Shown here: positions 50,862-58,399 of the stretch, one piece after another
Numbering within the stretch: the first letter of the stretch is position 1
How the letters are laid out: every line of letters starts with the position of its first letter
Assembly (NCBI GenBank): GCA_004193285.1
Contig: SECP01000009.1
Span: forward strand, 1 to 64,000
Reading direction: 5' to 3'
Source of the DNA: Myxococcales bacterium
Lineage (GTDB): Bacteria; Myxococcota_A; Polyangia; Polyangiales; Polyangiaceae
Length of the DNA stretch: 64,000 nucleotides
The notes under the pieces: generated by a model
Databases searched by the model: none
What the model saw: only the letters and a program-made list of their open reading frames with translations
What the model was told of the DNA's origin: nothing
Translations under genes and position numbers: made by a program

Positions 50862-52484
50862 TCAGAGCGCGAGCAAGCCGCCGCCGAAGGGGCGCAGATC
50901 GACGCTCACCGCGCCCGGGGCCTTCAGTGTCCGCTCCGGTAGCCAAACTTTGCCTCCCCGGCCGTGGTCCAATCGCGTGAAGCGCGCGGGGGTGGAAGCA
51001 ACGACGCGCTCCCTAGAATCCAGCAGGGCGACCTTGCCGGGCAGGCTGGGGCTCGGTTTCAGGCGCGGAGCCAGCCAGTGGCTTCGACCCGAGCGATCGA
51101 TGCGCGCCACTCGGAGAGCTTGCGGCACCTGGACCGCGGCCGCGGCGGGTGATTCGGCGTGGATCGCTTGCAGCCGGTCGAAGATGCCTGCGTACGTGTA
51201 TTCCGACACCCAAGCCGGGGAGCAATAGCTCATCACGTCCTTGTTCGGACGTGGCTTGATGAGGCGCTGGAGCTCGAAGTCGTAGCCGTAGGCGCCGATG
51301 AGGGCGTTCTTGTGCGCCGCGTCTGCGGGCCAGTCCGGATCCGTATCGCTCGGGTCGGAGATCCCGCACGGCGCGTGGTCGCGACCGAGCGCGTGACCGA
51401 GCTCGTGAGCGGCCGTGTCCTCCGCGTCACCATCGCCGGTGCCGTTGGGAAACACGCCCACGCCGATGGCGGCTCGCTCGCTTTCGTCACGCTCGTCCGC
51501 GATGTACGCCAGGCCGAGCAAGCAGCTGTTCGGGCAGTACGCGTCGTAGCTCTCGGCGGGCGCGAGGAGGCCGTAGTAAAACACCTCCGGCGCGGCCGCG
51601 GCCTGCTCGCGGAGCTCGTAGATGGTGTCCAGGGCCTTGTCCCAGCCTGCGTCGTCCGCACCCACGGGGTAGCTCAGGGTAACGGGAGGCGAGACCGAGA
51701 TCTCCACGTCTCGCGACGGATAGAGCGCGAGGAGACGCCGGCGCAGCGCGGCGAGCTCGGCTTCGCCCGTCTTGGGGGTGAAACCATTGGCGACGTACGG
51801 AACCAGCACGAGTCGGAACGGGCCCAGCGCGCGAGCGCCGAGGTCGTCGAAGCCGGTCTCCGGAAAGCGCGCGAGCGGGGTGGTGTCGGTCTCCAGCACG
51901 CGCACCCGGTACGCGCTGTCCGCAGCGAGGTCCTCCGCCGCCACCTCGAACACGAACGTCGACGCGAGGTCGTCTGGGGCGGAAGGCCCGGAGATGATCC
52001 GCTCGCTGAGCACGCTGTGCTCTCGCTCGCCGGTGCGAATGTCCAGCACACCCAGCAGAGGACGCGCTTCGAAACGAGCGTCCAGCTCTACGAAGGCGCG
52101 CACCAGGGCGCGCTTGCCTGCGACTAGCGGGACCGCGCGCGTGCCGACGGCCAAGCTCCGCCCATCGGCCATGAGCGGGATTTCCAGCGTTTGAAAGATG
52201 CTGAGCGCGTCCAGGGTGAGCTCCGGAGGGAGCGCGGGAGGCGAGCCTGCGTCGCCCGCGCCCACCTGGCCGCTCCCGCCGCTCGAGCTACCGCCCGGTG
52301 CCCCTCCTGCGGGCGGCTCGGAAGCGCCGCCTTCACCGCCGCAGTCGCCGCAGCCGCCTTGAGCTTGCGGGGCCACCGCCGCGCCCTTCTCCGACTCACC
52401 ACAACCGGTGCTGACGCCGACTGCGGCCGCGCCCGTCAGAAACGCTAGTGCCGCACCCCAAGAGCTTGCCGAGCGAATGGCCAA
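50862..52484 (-). CDS. Metzincin-like zinc metalloprotease lipoprotein
   Basis: A 540-residue exported protein. The zinc motif HELGHALGRDH (HExxHxxxxxH with the third His ligand) and a Met-turn VMSYC identify a metzincin-type peptidase domain (about 255-460). Before it lies a beta-rich domain with LVAGKRALVRAFVELD. The N-terminus has a signal with a lipobox-like GVSTGC, then a Gly/Ser-rich linker. No ATG exists at the signal; TTG 52484 is chosen and GTG 52502 is an alternative. The C-terminus (about 465-540) is beta-rich. Substrate unknown, cell-surface location inferred. Confidence 0.82.
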   Translation of the reverse strand: MAIRSASSWGAALAFLTGAAAVGVSTGCGESEKGAAVAPQAQGGCGDCGGEGGASEPPAGGAPGGSSSGGSGQVGAGDAGSPPALPPELTLDALSIFQTLEIPLMADGRSLAVGTRAVPLVAGKRALVRAFVELDARFEARPLLGVLDIRTGEREHSVLSERIISGPSAPDDLASTFVFEVAAEDLAADSAYRVRVLETDTTPLARFPETGFDDLGARALGPFRLVLVPYVANGFTPKTGEAELAALRRRLLALYPSRDVEISVSPPVTLSYPVGADDAGWDKALDTIYELREQAAAAPEVFYYGLLAPAESYDAYCPNSCLLGLAYIADERDESERAAIGVGVFPNGTGDGDAEDTAAHELGHALGRDHAPCGISDPSDTDPDWPADAAHKNALIGAYGYDFELQRLIKPRPNKDVMSYCSPAWVSEYTYAGIFDRLQAIHAESPAAAAVQVPQALRVARIDRSGRSHWLAPRLKPSPSLPGKVALLDSRERVVASTPARFTRLDHGRGGKVWLPERTLKAPGAVSVDLRPFGGGLLAL

Positions 52485-52566
52485 GACGGCGGAGCATAGC
52501 ACGCCAGCGCCTGACCCCCGGCAGCGCAGCCACCGCCGCGCCACCGGGGTCGTAAGCTCGCTACCG

Positions 52567-53934
52567 TTACTTGGTCGGCGCGGCGGGCACGACCGGCGAA
52601 GCGGGCGCTTTGGGCGCCGCGGGCGGAGCCGCCGGCGCGGGCGCGACCGGCTTGGCGTCCTTCGCGGCGGCCGGAGGTGCGGCGGCAGCAGGAGCCGGTG
52701 ACTTAGCCGCTCCTGGCGTGCCGGGCGCGCCGCCCGCCTTCGCGTCCTTGCCGGGCGCGGCTGGCGTGGCCGGCGTCGCCGCGTTCTTGGGCTCCTTGCC
52801 TGGTGCCGTCGGCCCTGCGGCGGGCTTGCTCGCCTTGGGAGGAGGCAGCAAACCGAGTTGCCCGGCGAAGGCCAGCCCATTGGAGAACAACCAGAGGCTC
52901 TTCACCTTGCCGCCGGCGAGCTTGCTGACCGCGTAGTACTCGACGCTCACGGTCTTACCGGTCTTCTTCAGCTTCATGCTCGGCATGTCGCCGGTGTTCG
53001 TGCCGCTGAAGCGCCCCGCGGAGACGACATAGTCGCCCGCGGCCCAGGCCGAGGTCTGCTCCATCTTGACGTCCGGAAACCCCTTGAAGAGGTCCTCCGC
53101 CGCCTTCGTGACCTCCTTTTTGCCGACCCGGTCCGCCGGCGAAGACAGGTCGGAAAACACCGCGTCATCGCTCAAGCTCGCCGAAATCGCAGGCGCGTCG
53201 TGCTTGTTGAAAGCCGCCGTGTAAGCCCCGAGCGCGGCCACGTTCGCCTTCTCCGCGTCGGTCCCGCCGCTGACCAAAGCAGGCTTGTCCGCCCAGCCAT
53301 CTACCAGCGCTTTGCGACTCGGGCGCGGGCTCAAGCCCAGCTGACTCATGAAGGTGCCGCCGTCGTAGATGAAGCGCTCCTTCTGGATGCTGCGACCGTC
53401 CGGCGAGGTCTGCACGTGCTGCAACGCCAGGTAGCCGATCTTCTTGTTCGTCGCGGCTACCTCACCCTGCGGACCCGGCAGCGGCCCCTTGTGAGTGCCC
53501 TTCAGCAGCACCACGGAGATGATGTCGTCGCCGCTCACGATCGCGAGCTGGCTCTCACCACTCAAGTCCGGAAAGGCAGAGGCGAAGACCTTCGCGTTCT
53601 TTTCCACGATCGCTTGGCGCCCCGAGAGCGGCGGCGTGCCGAGATCCACTTGCTCGCTCGTGGCGTTCTCGGCGTAACAGCCCGAGAACTTGGTGAAGTC
53701 TTTCGCGTTGAAGAGGCCCCAGCACTCCTTGAACCATTTGCCGCGCTCCTCCGCGGTGGCGGGGGGCGGCGGTGCGGGCTTGGCGGCGTCCGCGGGAACG
53801 ACCGCCGGTGGCGGCGCAGCCGCGATCGGCTCGGCGGGCGGCGGCGCGGCGAGCGGCGTCGACGCAGGCTCCTGCTGCTGGCAGCCAACGAGACCCACAA
53901 TGGCGAGACCCATCCATCCAATCGTGTGCTTCAT
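52567..53934 (-). CDS. Lipoprotein with two NTF2-like domains
   Basis: A 455-residue predicted lipoprotein (GLAIVGLVGCQQQ). After a Pro/Ala linker (to about residue 65), two copies of a SnoaL-like (NTF2-fold) domain follow: about 70-205 (ECWGLFNAKDFTKFSGCYAE) and about 225-360 (AYTAAFNKHDAPAISASLSD). Both have the conserved cavity pattern but no catalytic residue can be assigned. A 90-residue Ala/Pro/Lys tail ends it. ATG 53934 is preceded by GAAGGGGAAAAC, a good ribosome site. Role unknown. Confidence 0.8.
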   Translation of the reverse strand: MKHTIGWMGLAIVGLVGCQQQEPASTPLAAPPPAEPIAAAPPPAVVPADAAKPAPPPPATAEERGKWFKECWGLFNAKDFTKFSGCYAENATSEQVDLGTPPLSGRQAIVEKNAKVFASAFPDLSGESQLAIVSGDDIISVVLLKGTHKGPLPGPQGEVAATNKKIGYLALQHVQTSPDGRSIQKERFIYDGGTFMSQLGLSPRPSRKALVDGWADKPALVSGGTDAEKANVAALGAYTAAFNKHDAPAISASLSDDAVFSDLSSPADRVGKKEVTKAAEDLFKGFPDVKMEQTSAWAAGDYVVSAGRFSGTNTGDMPSMKLKKTGKTVSVEYYAVSKLAGGKVKSLWLFSNGLAFAGQLGLLPPPKASKPAAGPTAPGKEPKNAATPATPAAPGKDAKAGGAPGTPGAAKSPAPAAAAPPAAAKDAKPVAPAPAAPPAAPKAPASPVVPAAPTK

Positions 53935-54143
53935 GACGTTTTCCCCTTCGAGCAAAGGTCAGCGCTAGCGCGAAACGCGCGACGCGGAGCCTGGGGTTTT
54001 ACACCCGACCCAAAAGCCGCCGGAAGCCAAAACAGCCCAATTCGGCCCGCTGACCTGGTCACTCAATCTGCCCTTGGTGCGCTCCGGCCCTCCCGCCGGG
54101 CCGGTTCTTGACAAAACCGATGTGCCAATGACAGAACACACTC
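53935..54143. promoter_or_regulatory. Promoter region upstream of the rrf2/cysteine genes
   Basis: A 209-bp gap. It holds a perfect hairpin at 54084-54104 (CCGGCCC, 7-nt loop, GGGCCGG), just before TTGACA (54108-54113). With 17-bp spacing the -10 would fall at 54131-54136 (ACAGAA), a poor match, so the promoter is only tentative. The hairpin may end transcription coming from upstream or be an Rrf2 site. The opposite strand must carry the promoter of the NTF2-like lipoprotein. Confidence 0.45.
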
Positions 54144-54605
54144 GTGAAGCTCTCGAACAAGGGTCGTTACGCGATTCGCGCCCTGTTCGACATCGCCTTT
54201 TACAACGACGGCCGGCCCACTCAGGTCAAAGACATCGCCGAGCGGCAAAGCATCCCCCCGCGCTTCCTGGAGCAGATATTCCAGGACCTGAAGCGAGGCG
54301 GCATCGTGGGCTCCAAGCGCGGGCCACAGGGCGGGTACTCGCTCACGCGAAAAGCCTCGGAGATCCGCCTGGGGGACGTGGTGCGAGCGCTGGAGGGGCC
54401 TATCCAGCTCGGGGACCGTGAGGCGCAGGGCCGCCGCGCTCAAGCCGCGAGCGACGCCAAGCGGGTCACCGAGCTCGTTTTCCGCGACTTGTCTGCGAGC
54501 GTAGAAGCTTGCTTCGACGCCGTGAGCATCAGTGATATCTGCGCTCGCGCCGAGGAGTTCGGCATGAAGCGCCCGTCATCCCAACGCTATGTCTATGTCA
54601 TCTGA
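54144..54605 (+). CDS. Rrf2 family transcriptional regulator of the cysteine cluster
   Basis: A 153-residue winged-helix regulator starting LSNKGRYAIRALFDIA at GTG 54144, with the recognition helix near IPPRFLEQIFQDLKRGGIV and the wing SKRGPQGGYSL. It has only two Cys in the region where IscR carries three (CFDAVSISDIC), so an IscR-type [2Fe-2S] cluster is unlikely. Standing first before cysK it is like CymR, which controls cysteine genes in Firmicutes. Its 3' end overlaps cysK by 17 nt. Confidence 0.9.
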   Translation: MKLSNKGRYAIRALFDIAFYNDGRPTQVKDIAERQSIPPRFLEQIFQDLKRGGIVGSKRGPQGGYSLTRKASEIRLGDVVRALEGPIQLGDREAQGRRAQAASDAKRVTELVFRDLSASVEACFDAVSISDICARAEEFGMKRPSSQRYVYVI

Positions 54606-55596
54606 CACGCTGCCTCCCCTGCCCGACCATCCGCTCGTCTACGAACGGATCATCGACCTCATCACGGACACCCCGCTGGTGGAGATCCGCCGCCTCGCCG
54701 CGGAGGAGCCCCGTGCCCGCGTGTTCGGCAAGCTGGAGGCGATGAACCCGGGCGGTTCGGTAAAGGACCGCATCTGCCTGGCGATGATCGAGCAGGCCGA
54801 ACAGGACGGGCGTCTCCAGGCCGGCGGCGTCGTCATCGAGCCGACGAGCGGTAACACCGGCATCGGCCTGGCGCTCGTGGCCGCGCAGCGCGGCTACAAA
54901 TGCATCCTCACGATGCCGGAGAGCATGAGTTTGGAGCGCCGGCAGCTGCTCGAGTCTTACGGCGCCAAGCTGGTGCTCACTCCAGAGGCGGAGCAGATGG
55001 ACGGCGCGATCGCGAAGGCCAAGGAGCTGGCGGCGACCACGCCCGGCGCGTTCATGCCCCAGCAGTTCGAGAACGCGCAGAACCCCGCCGTCCACGCGCG
55101 CACCACCGTAGAGGAGATAGTCCACGCGCTCGGCGGTGAGTCGCTGGACGGCTTCGTCGCTGCGGTCGGAACGGGCGGCACGATCAGCGGCGTGGGTCGC
55201 GTGCTGCGTGAGCGCTTTCCGGCGTGCCGCATCGTCGCGGTGGAGCCGGAGTCGTGCGCCACCATCTCGCGCGGCGAGCGCGGCCCGAGCAAGATTCAAG
55301 GAATCGCGGCCGGCTTCGTGCCACGCAACTACGACCGGAGCGTCCCCCACGAGGTGCGCACTATTTCTGACGAGCGCGCCTACCGCACGAAGAAGGATCT
55401 CGCGCGGCGCGAAGGGCTGCTCACCGGCATCAGCGCGGGCGCCAACGTCGCCATCGCGCTGGATCTGGCGCGCGAGCTCGGCCCCGGTAAGAACGTCGTG
55501 ACGATTTTGTGCGACACCGGCGAGCGCTACTTCAGCCTCGACGAGTATTTTCAGGCCGCCGCCGCCGCCGCGGGCGGAGACGGGCGAGATGTCTGA
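54589..55596 (+). CDS. cysK: Cysteine synthase (O-acetylserine sulfhydrylase, CysK-like)
   Basis: PLP-dependent fold type II enzyme of 335 residues that makes cysteine from O-acetylserine and sulfide. PLP Lys59 is in NPGGSVKDR, and TSGNTGIGLALVAAQRGYKC, the GTGGTISGVGRVL phosphate loop and the C-terminal CDTGERYFSLDEYF are all typical of CysK. Start ATG 54589 or 54595. It is followed by the E1-like and CysO genes; a second synthase (56928) belongs to the same cluster, so the two may use different sulfur donors. Confidence 0.93.
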   Translation: MSMSSDTLPPLPDHPLVYERIIDLITDTPLVEIRRLAAEEPRARVFGKLEAMNPGGSVKDRICLAMIEQAEQDGRLQAGGVVIEPTSGNTGIGLALVAAQRGYKCILTMPESMSLERRQLLESYGAKLVLTPEAEQMDGAIAKAKELAATTPGAFMPQQFENAQNPAVHARTTVEEIVHALGGESLDGFVAAVGTGGTISGVGRVLRERFPACRIVAVEPESCATISRGERGPSKIQGIAAGFVPRNYDRSVPHEVRTISDERAYRTKKDLARREGLLTGISAGANVAIALDLARELGPGKNVVTILCDTGERYFSLDEYFQAAAAAAGGDGRDV

Positions 55597-56317
55597 ACGG
55601 CCGAAGCGCGTGCTCATCGTGGGGCTGGGCGGCTTGGGCTGCCCGGTCGCGGCGATTTTGGCGCGCGCTTCCGGCGTCGAGCTGTGGCTGTGCGATGACG
55701 ACGAGGTAGACGTCACCAACCTGCATCGCCAAATTTTGTATCGCGACGCAGACGTAGGGACCGACAAGCTCGGTGCCGCGCAGAAGGCCTTGATCTTGGG
55801 GGGGCTGGAGCCCTCCCGAATCGTGCCCCAGCGCACGCGCCTCTTGCCGGACAACGCGCGTCAGCTCGTGAGCGAGGTGGATCTGGTGGTGGAAGGCGCG
55901 GACAACTTCGCGACCAAGTTCCTCGCGGCGGACGCTGCGCACCTCGTGGGCCGGCCCATCGTGCACGGGGCGGCGGTGCGCTTCGTCGGCACGGCGTGGG
56001 CGGTCGCGGCCGAAGGCGCGCCCTGCTACCGCTGCTGGTTCGAGGACGTGCCGCCCGGCGCGCAGCAAGGCTGCACGGAAGCTGGCGTCATGGGCCCCGT
56101 CGTCGGCTTTTGCGGCGCTCTGATGGCCGATCTCGCGCTCCGGGTGCTGGCAGGGGATGCCAGCGCCTTCGGTTCGCTCTACACCTACGACGGCCAGACC
56201 GACCGCCTCCGTCAGGTCCCCGCCGCTGCGCGCCCCGGCTGCGCGTTGTGCGGCAGCTCCCCCAGCATCGCCGACATCATCGAATCTCGCTACACGACGC
56301 CGAGCTGCGCCGCTTAA
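55589..56317 (+). CDS. E1-like adenylyltransferase (ThiF/MoeB type), N-terminus missing
   Basis: A 242-residue E1-like enzyme that should adenylate the C-terminus of the neighbouring CysO. The nucleotide loop GLGGLG is at 12-17, and Arg47, Lys60 and Asp105 are in the right places. Zinc ligands are Cys146/Cys149 (CYRC) and Cys218/Cys221 (CALC); Cys162 in GCTEAGVMGP is the possible catalytic Cys. It starts directly at the Rossmann fold: the usual leading helix (RYxRQ...GxxGQxxL) is absent. That missing part resembles the protein at 56644. Overlaps cysK by 8 nt. Confidence 0.88.
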   Translation: MSERPKRVLIVGLGGLGCPVAAILARASGVELWLCDDDEVDVTNLHRQILYRDADVGTDKLGAAQKALILGGLEPSRIVPQRTRLLPDNARQLVSEVDLVVEGADNFATKFLAADAAHLVGRPIVHGAAVRFVGTAWAVAAEGAPCYRCWFEDVPPGAQQGCTEAGVMGPVVGFCGALMADLALRVLAGDASAFGSLYTYDGQTDRLRQVPAAARPGCALCGSSPSIADIIESRYTTPSCAA

Positions 56318-56374
56318 CTCACCCAAACTGCGACTGCCAACCCTCCTGCCAACTGCCAACCGCAAACGGACACC

Positions 56375-56644
56375 ATGATTACCGTTCGAATTCCTACCCC
56401 GCTACGTTCTCTCACCGGCGGCGAAGAGCAAGTTCAAGCCCCGGGCGAAACCGTGAAGGCCGTCATCGAGACGCTGGAGCAGAAGCACCCGGGCCTCCGT
56501 GACCGCCTGCTGGACGACAAGGGCGTGCGCCGCTTCGTCAACATCTACGTCGGCGACGAAGACATCCGCTTTTTGGACGGCTTGGAGACCAAGCTCAAGA
56601 GCGGCGACGAGATCAGCATCGTCCCCGCCATCGCCGGCGGCTGA
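56375..56644 (+). CDS. cysO: Sulfur carrier protein, CysO-like (MoaD/ThiS fold)
   Basis: An 89-residue ubiquitin-fold protein starting ITVRIPTPLRSLTGG and ending ISIVPAIAGG, the Gly-Gly tail needed for thiocarboxylation. This end is close to Mycobacterium CysO. Neighbours (E1-like enzyme, CysM-like synthase, JAMM protease) are those of the CysO-CysM-Mec route, where cysteine is built on the carrier and cut off. Its TGA overlaps the next gene's ATG. Confidence 0.92.
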   Translation: MITVRIPTPLRSLTGGEEQVQAPGETVKAVIETLEQKHPGLRDRLLDDKGVRRFVNIYVGDEDIRFLDGLETKLKSGDEISIVPAIAGG

Positions 56645-56931
56645 TGGCCGATCGCTACGCTCGCCAGCGCCTGCTCGCCGCCGTCGGCGAGCACGGGCAG
56701 GCGCGACTCGTCGCCGCGACCTACGTCGTGAGCGGGGACGGCTCGCTTTCGTCCGAGATCGAGCGAGAGTACCTCGCTCGAGCCGGCGCGAGCGAGCTGC
56801 TAGCGAGCCGCGAGCCTGGTCCCACGTTCGCCCACGCCGCCGCGTTCCGTCACGCCGAAGCGCGTGACTTCGCGGCCGGCGCGTGGCGCGCGCTCATGCA
56901 ACTGAAGAACGCCCTGGAGCAAGCCCCGTGA
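56644..56931 (+). CDS. Small protein resembling the missing E1 N-terminus
   Basis: A 95-residue protein. It begins RYARQRLLAAVGEHGQARL, the usual start of ThiF/MoeB E1 enzymes, and continues with VSGDGSLSSEI, where E1 proteins have the glycine-rich nucleotide loop, but here the glycines are mostly lost. The rest is helical (RALMQLKNALEQAP). Since the E1-like gene at 55589 lacks exactly this N-terminal part, the two may act together as a split enzyme. Alternatively it is a decayed second E1. Both ends overlap neighbours, so it is made with the cluster. Confidence 0.72.
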   Translation: MADRYARQRLLAAVGEHGQARLVAATYVVSGDGSLSSEIEREYLARAGASELLASREPGPTFAHAAAFRHAEARDFAAGAWRALMQLKNALEQAP

Positions 56932-57884
56932 CCGCCACATTGCGACTCGCCCGTTCCCGCCGCCTCTCGTCGATCATCGACGCGGTCGGCAACACTCCCC
57001 TCGTCCGTCTGCGCAAGGTCGCGAGCACGGCGCCCAGCGTGGAGGTGTACGTCAAGCTCGAGTACATGAACCCCGGCGGCTCGGTCAAAGACCGCCCCGC
57101 CCTGCGCATGATGCAGGACGCGATCGCGGACGGTCGGCTGACGAGCGACAAGATCTTGATCGATTCCACGAGCGGCAACACCGGCGTGGCCTATTCGCTG
57201 GTCGGCGCTGCGCTCGGCTACCGGGTGCAGCTGGTGATGCCGAAGAACGTCACCAAAGCACGCAAGGACATCACGCAGGCGTTCGGGACAGAGCTCATCT
57301 TCAGCGACCCGATGGAGGGCTCGGACGGAGCCATCCGCCTCGTACGCAAGATCGTGGCCGAGAACCCGGAAAAGTACTTCTATCCGGACCAGTACAGCAA
57401 CGCCTCCAATCCGCTCGCGCACTACCATGGCACCGGAGTGGAGATCCTGAGCGCGCTCGGCGATCGCATCACGCACTTCGTCACCTCGCTCGGCACGAGC
57501 GGAACGATGATGGGCACGACCCGGCGCCTGCACGAGCACACCAGGCCGGTCTACTGCGTCGCGGCCGAGCCGGCCGAGGCGCTGCACGGCCTGGAAGGCC
57601 TGAAGCACATGGCCTCCAGCATCGTGCCCAAGATCTACGATCCGAATCTTCCGGACGAGATCATGCCGATCCGGACGGAGGACGGCTGGGACATGTCGGA
57701 CCGCGTCGCCGCTGAAGAGGGCTTGCCGATTGGGCACTCCACCGGGGCGAACATCTTCGCAGCGGTGAAAATCGCGGAGCGCCTTCACCAGCAGCAGGGC
57801 GGCGGCTGCGTCGTGACCATCGCCTGCGACCGCAGCGATCGCTATTTTTCGCCCATCAAATGGGAAAAGCGCTACCTCTGGTGA
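56928..57884 (+). CDS. cysM: Cysteine synthase (CysM-like, probably CysO-dependent)
   Basis: PLP-dependent enzyme of 318 residues, close in length to mycobacterial CysM. Lys54 is in NPGGSVKDR; TSGNTGVAYSLVGAALGYRV and SLGTSGTMMGTTRRL are the cofactor loops. The C-terminus ends ACDRSDRYFSPIKWEKRYLW, different from CysK. Between cysO and the JAMM protease gene, it should take O-phosphoserine or O-acetylserine plus CysO thiocarboxylate. GTG 56928 overlaps the preceding TGA (GTGA). Substrate is inferred from context. Confidence 0.9.
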   Translation: MTATLRLARSRRLSSIIDAVGNTPLVRLRKVASTAPSVEVYVKLEYMNPGGSVKDRPALRMMQDAIADGRLTSDKILIDSTSGNTGVAYSLVGAALGYRVQLVMPKNVTKARKDITQAFGTELIFSDPMEGSDGAIRLVRKIVAENPEKYFYPDQYSNASNPLAHYHGTGVEILSALGDRITHFVTSLGTSGTMMGTTRRLHEHTRPVYCVAAEPAEALHGLEGLKHMASSIVPKIYDPNLPDEIMPIRTEDGWDMSDRVAAEEGLPIGHSTGANIFAAVKIAERLHQQQGGGCVVTIACDRSDRYFSPIKWEKRYLW

Positions 57885-58399
57885 GCCCCATGCAAACTCC
57901 TTGGACGGAAGGCCACGTCGCGATTCCCGAGAGCGTCCTGGCCGTCGTGGAAGACGCGGGCCGAAACGCCTACGCGCGGAACGAGGAGGCCTGCGGCTAC
58001 CTCGAGGGCCCCGCCGCCGATCCCCTCGCCGTGGACCGCGCGGTGGAGCTGGAGAACCTCGCCAACAAGTACCATCAGGCAGATCCTGAGGGTCACCCTC
58101 GCACCGGGCATGATTACTTCAAGATCAACGCCCTCAAGTTCGAGCGCGCCATCCGCGCCGGCGTCGAAAGTGGGCGGCCCGTAAAGGTCTTCTTTCATTC
58201 TCACCTGGACTGCGGCGCCTATTTCAGCGCGGAGGACGCGGCGAGCATGACCATGGGCGGCACGGGGGACCCTTCCTTCGAGCTCTCGTACTTGGTCACC
58301 GCGGTAGACGAGGGCAAGGTCACCGCGCACAAGCTGTTCATCTGGAACGCGGCTTCGAGGAGCTTCGTGGAGGCGCCGTTCCGTCGCGTGCCCGGCTGA
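57881..58399 (+). CDS. mec: JAMM/MPN+ metalloprotease (Mec-like)
   Basis: A 172-residue zinc protease that in the CysO pathway releases cysteine from the carrier. The JAMM residues are Glu36 (NEEACGYLEG), His106, His108, Ser116 and Asp119 (HSHLDCGAYFSAED). GTG 57881 overlaps the cysM TGA (GTGA), matching the spacing of the other genes; ATG 57860 and 57890 are alternatives. Its TGA overlaps the CTG proposed as start of the next gene. Confidence 0.92.
   Translation: MSPMQTPWTEGHVAIPESVLAVVEDAGRNAYARNEEACGYLEGPAADPLAVDRAVELENLANKYHQADPEGHPRTGHDYFKINALKFERAIRAGVESGRPVKVFFHSHLDCGAYFSAEDAASMTMGGTGDPSFELSYLVTAVDEGKVTAHKLFIWNAASRSFVEAPFRRVPG

Noticed and set aside
49433..50980. A 515-codon plus-strand frame opposite the MprF-like gene
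   Set aside because: Arg/Gln-rich shadow peptide, no motif; the minus-strand gene has a coherent domain and membrane helices.
54108..54136. Strong sigma-70 promoter before the Rrf2 gene
   Set aside because: TTGACA is perfect but the hexamer 17 bp further (ACAGAA) is not a good -10, so it is listed only as tentative within the intergenic feature.
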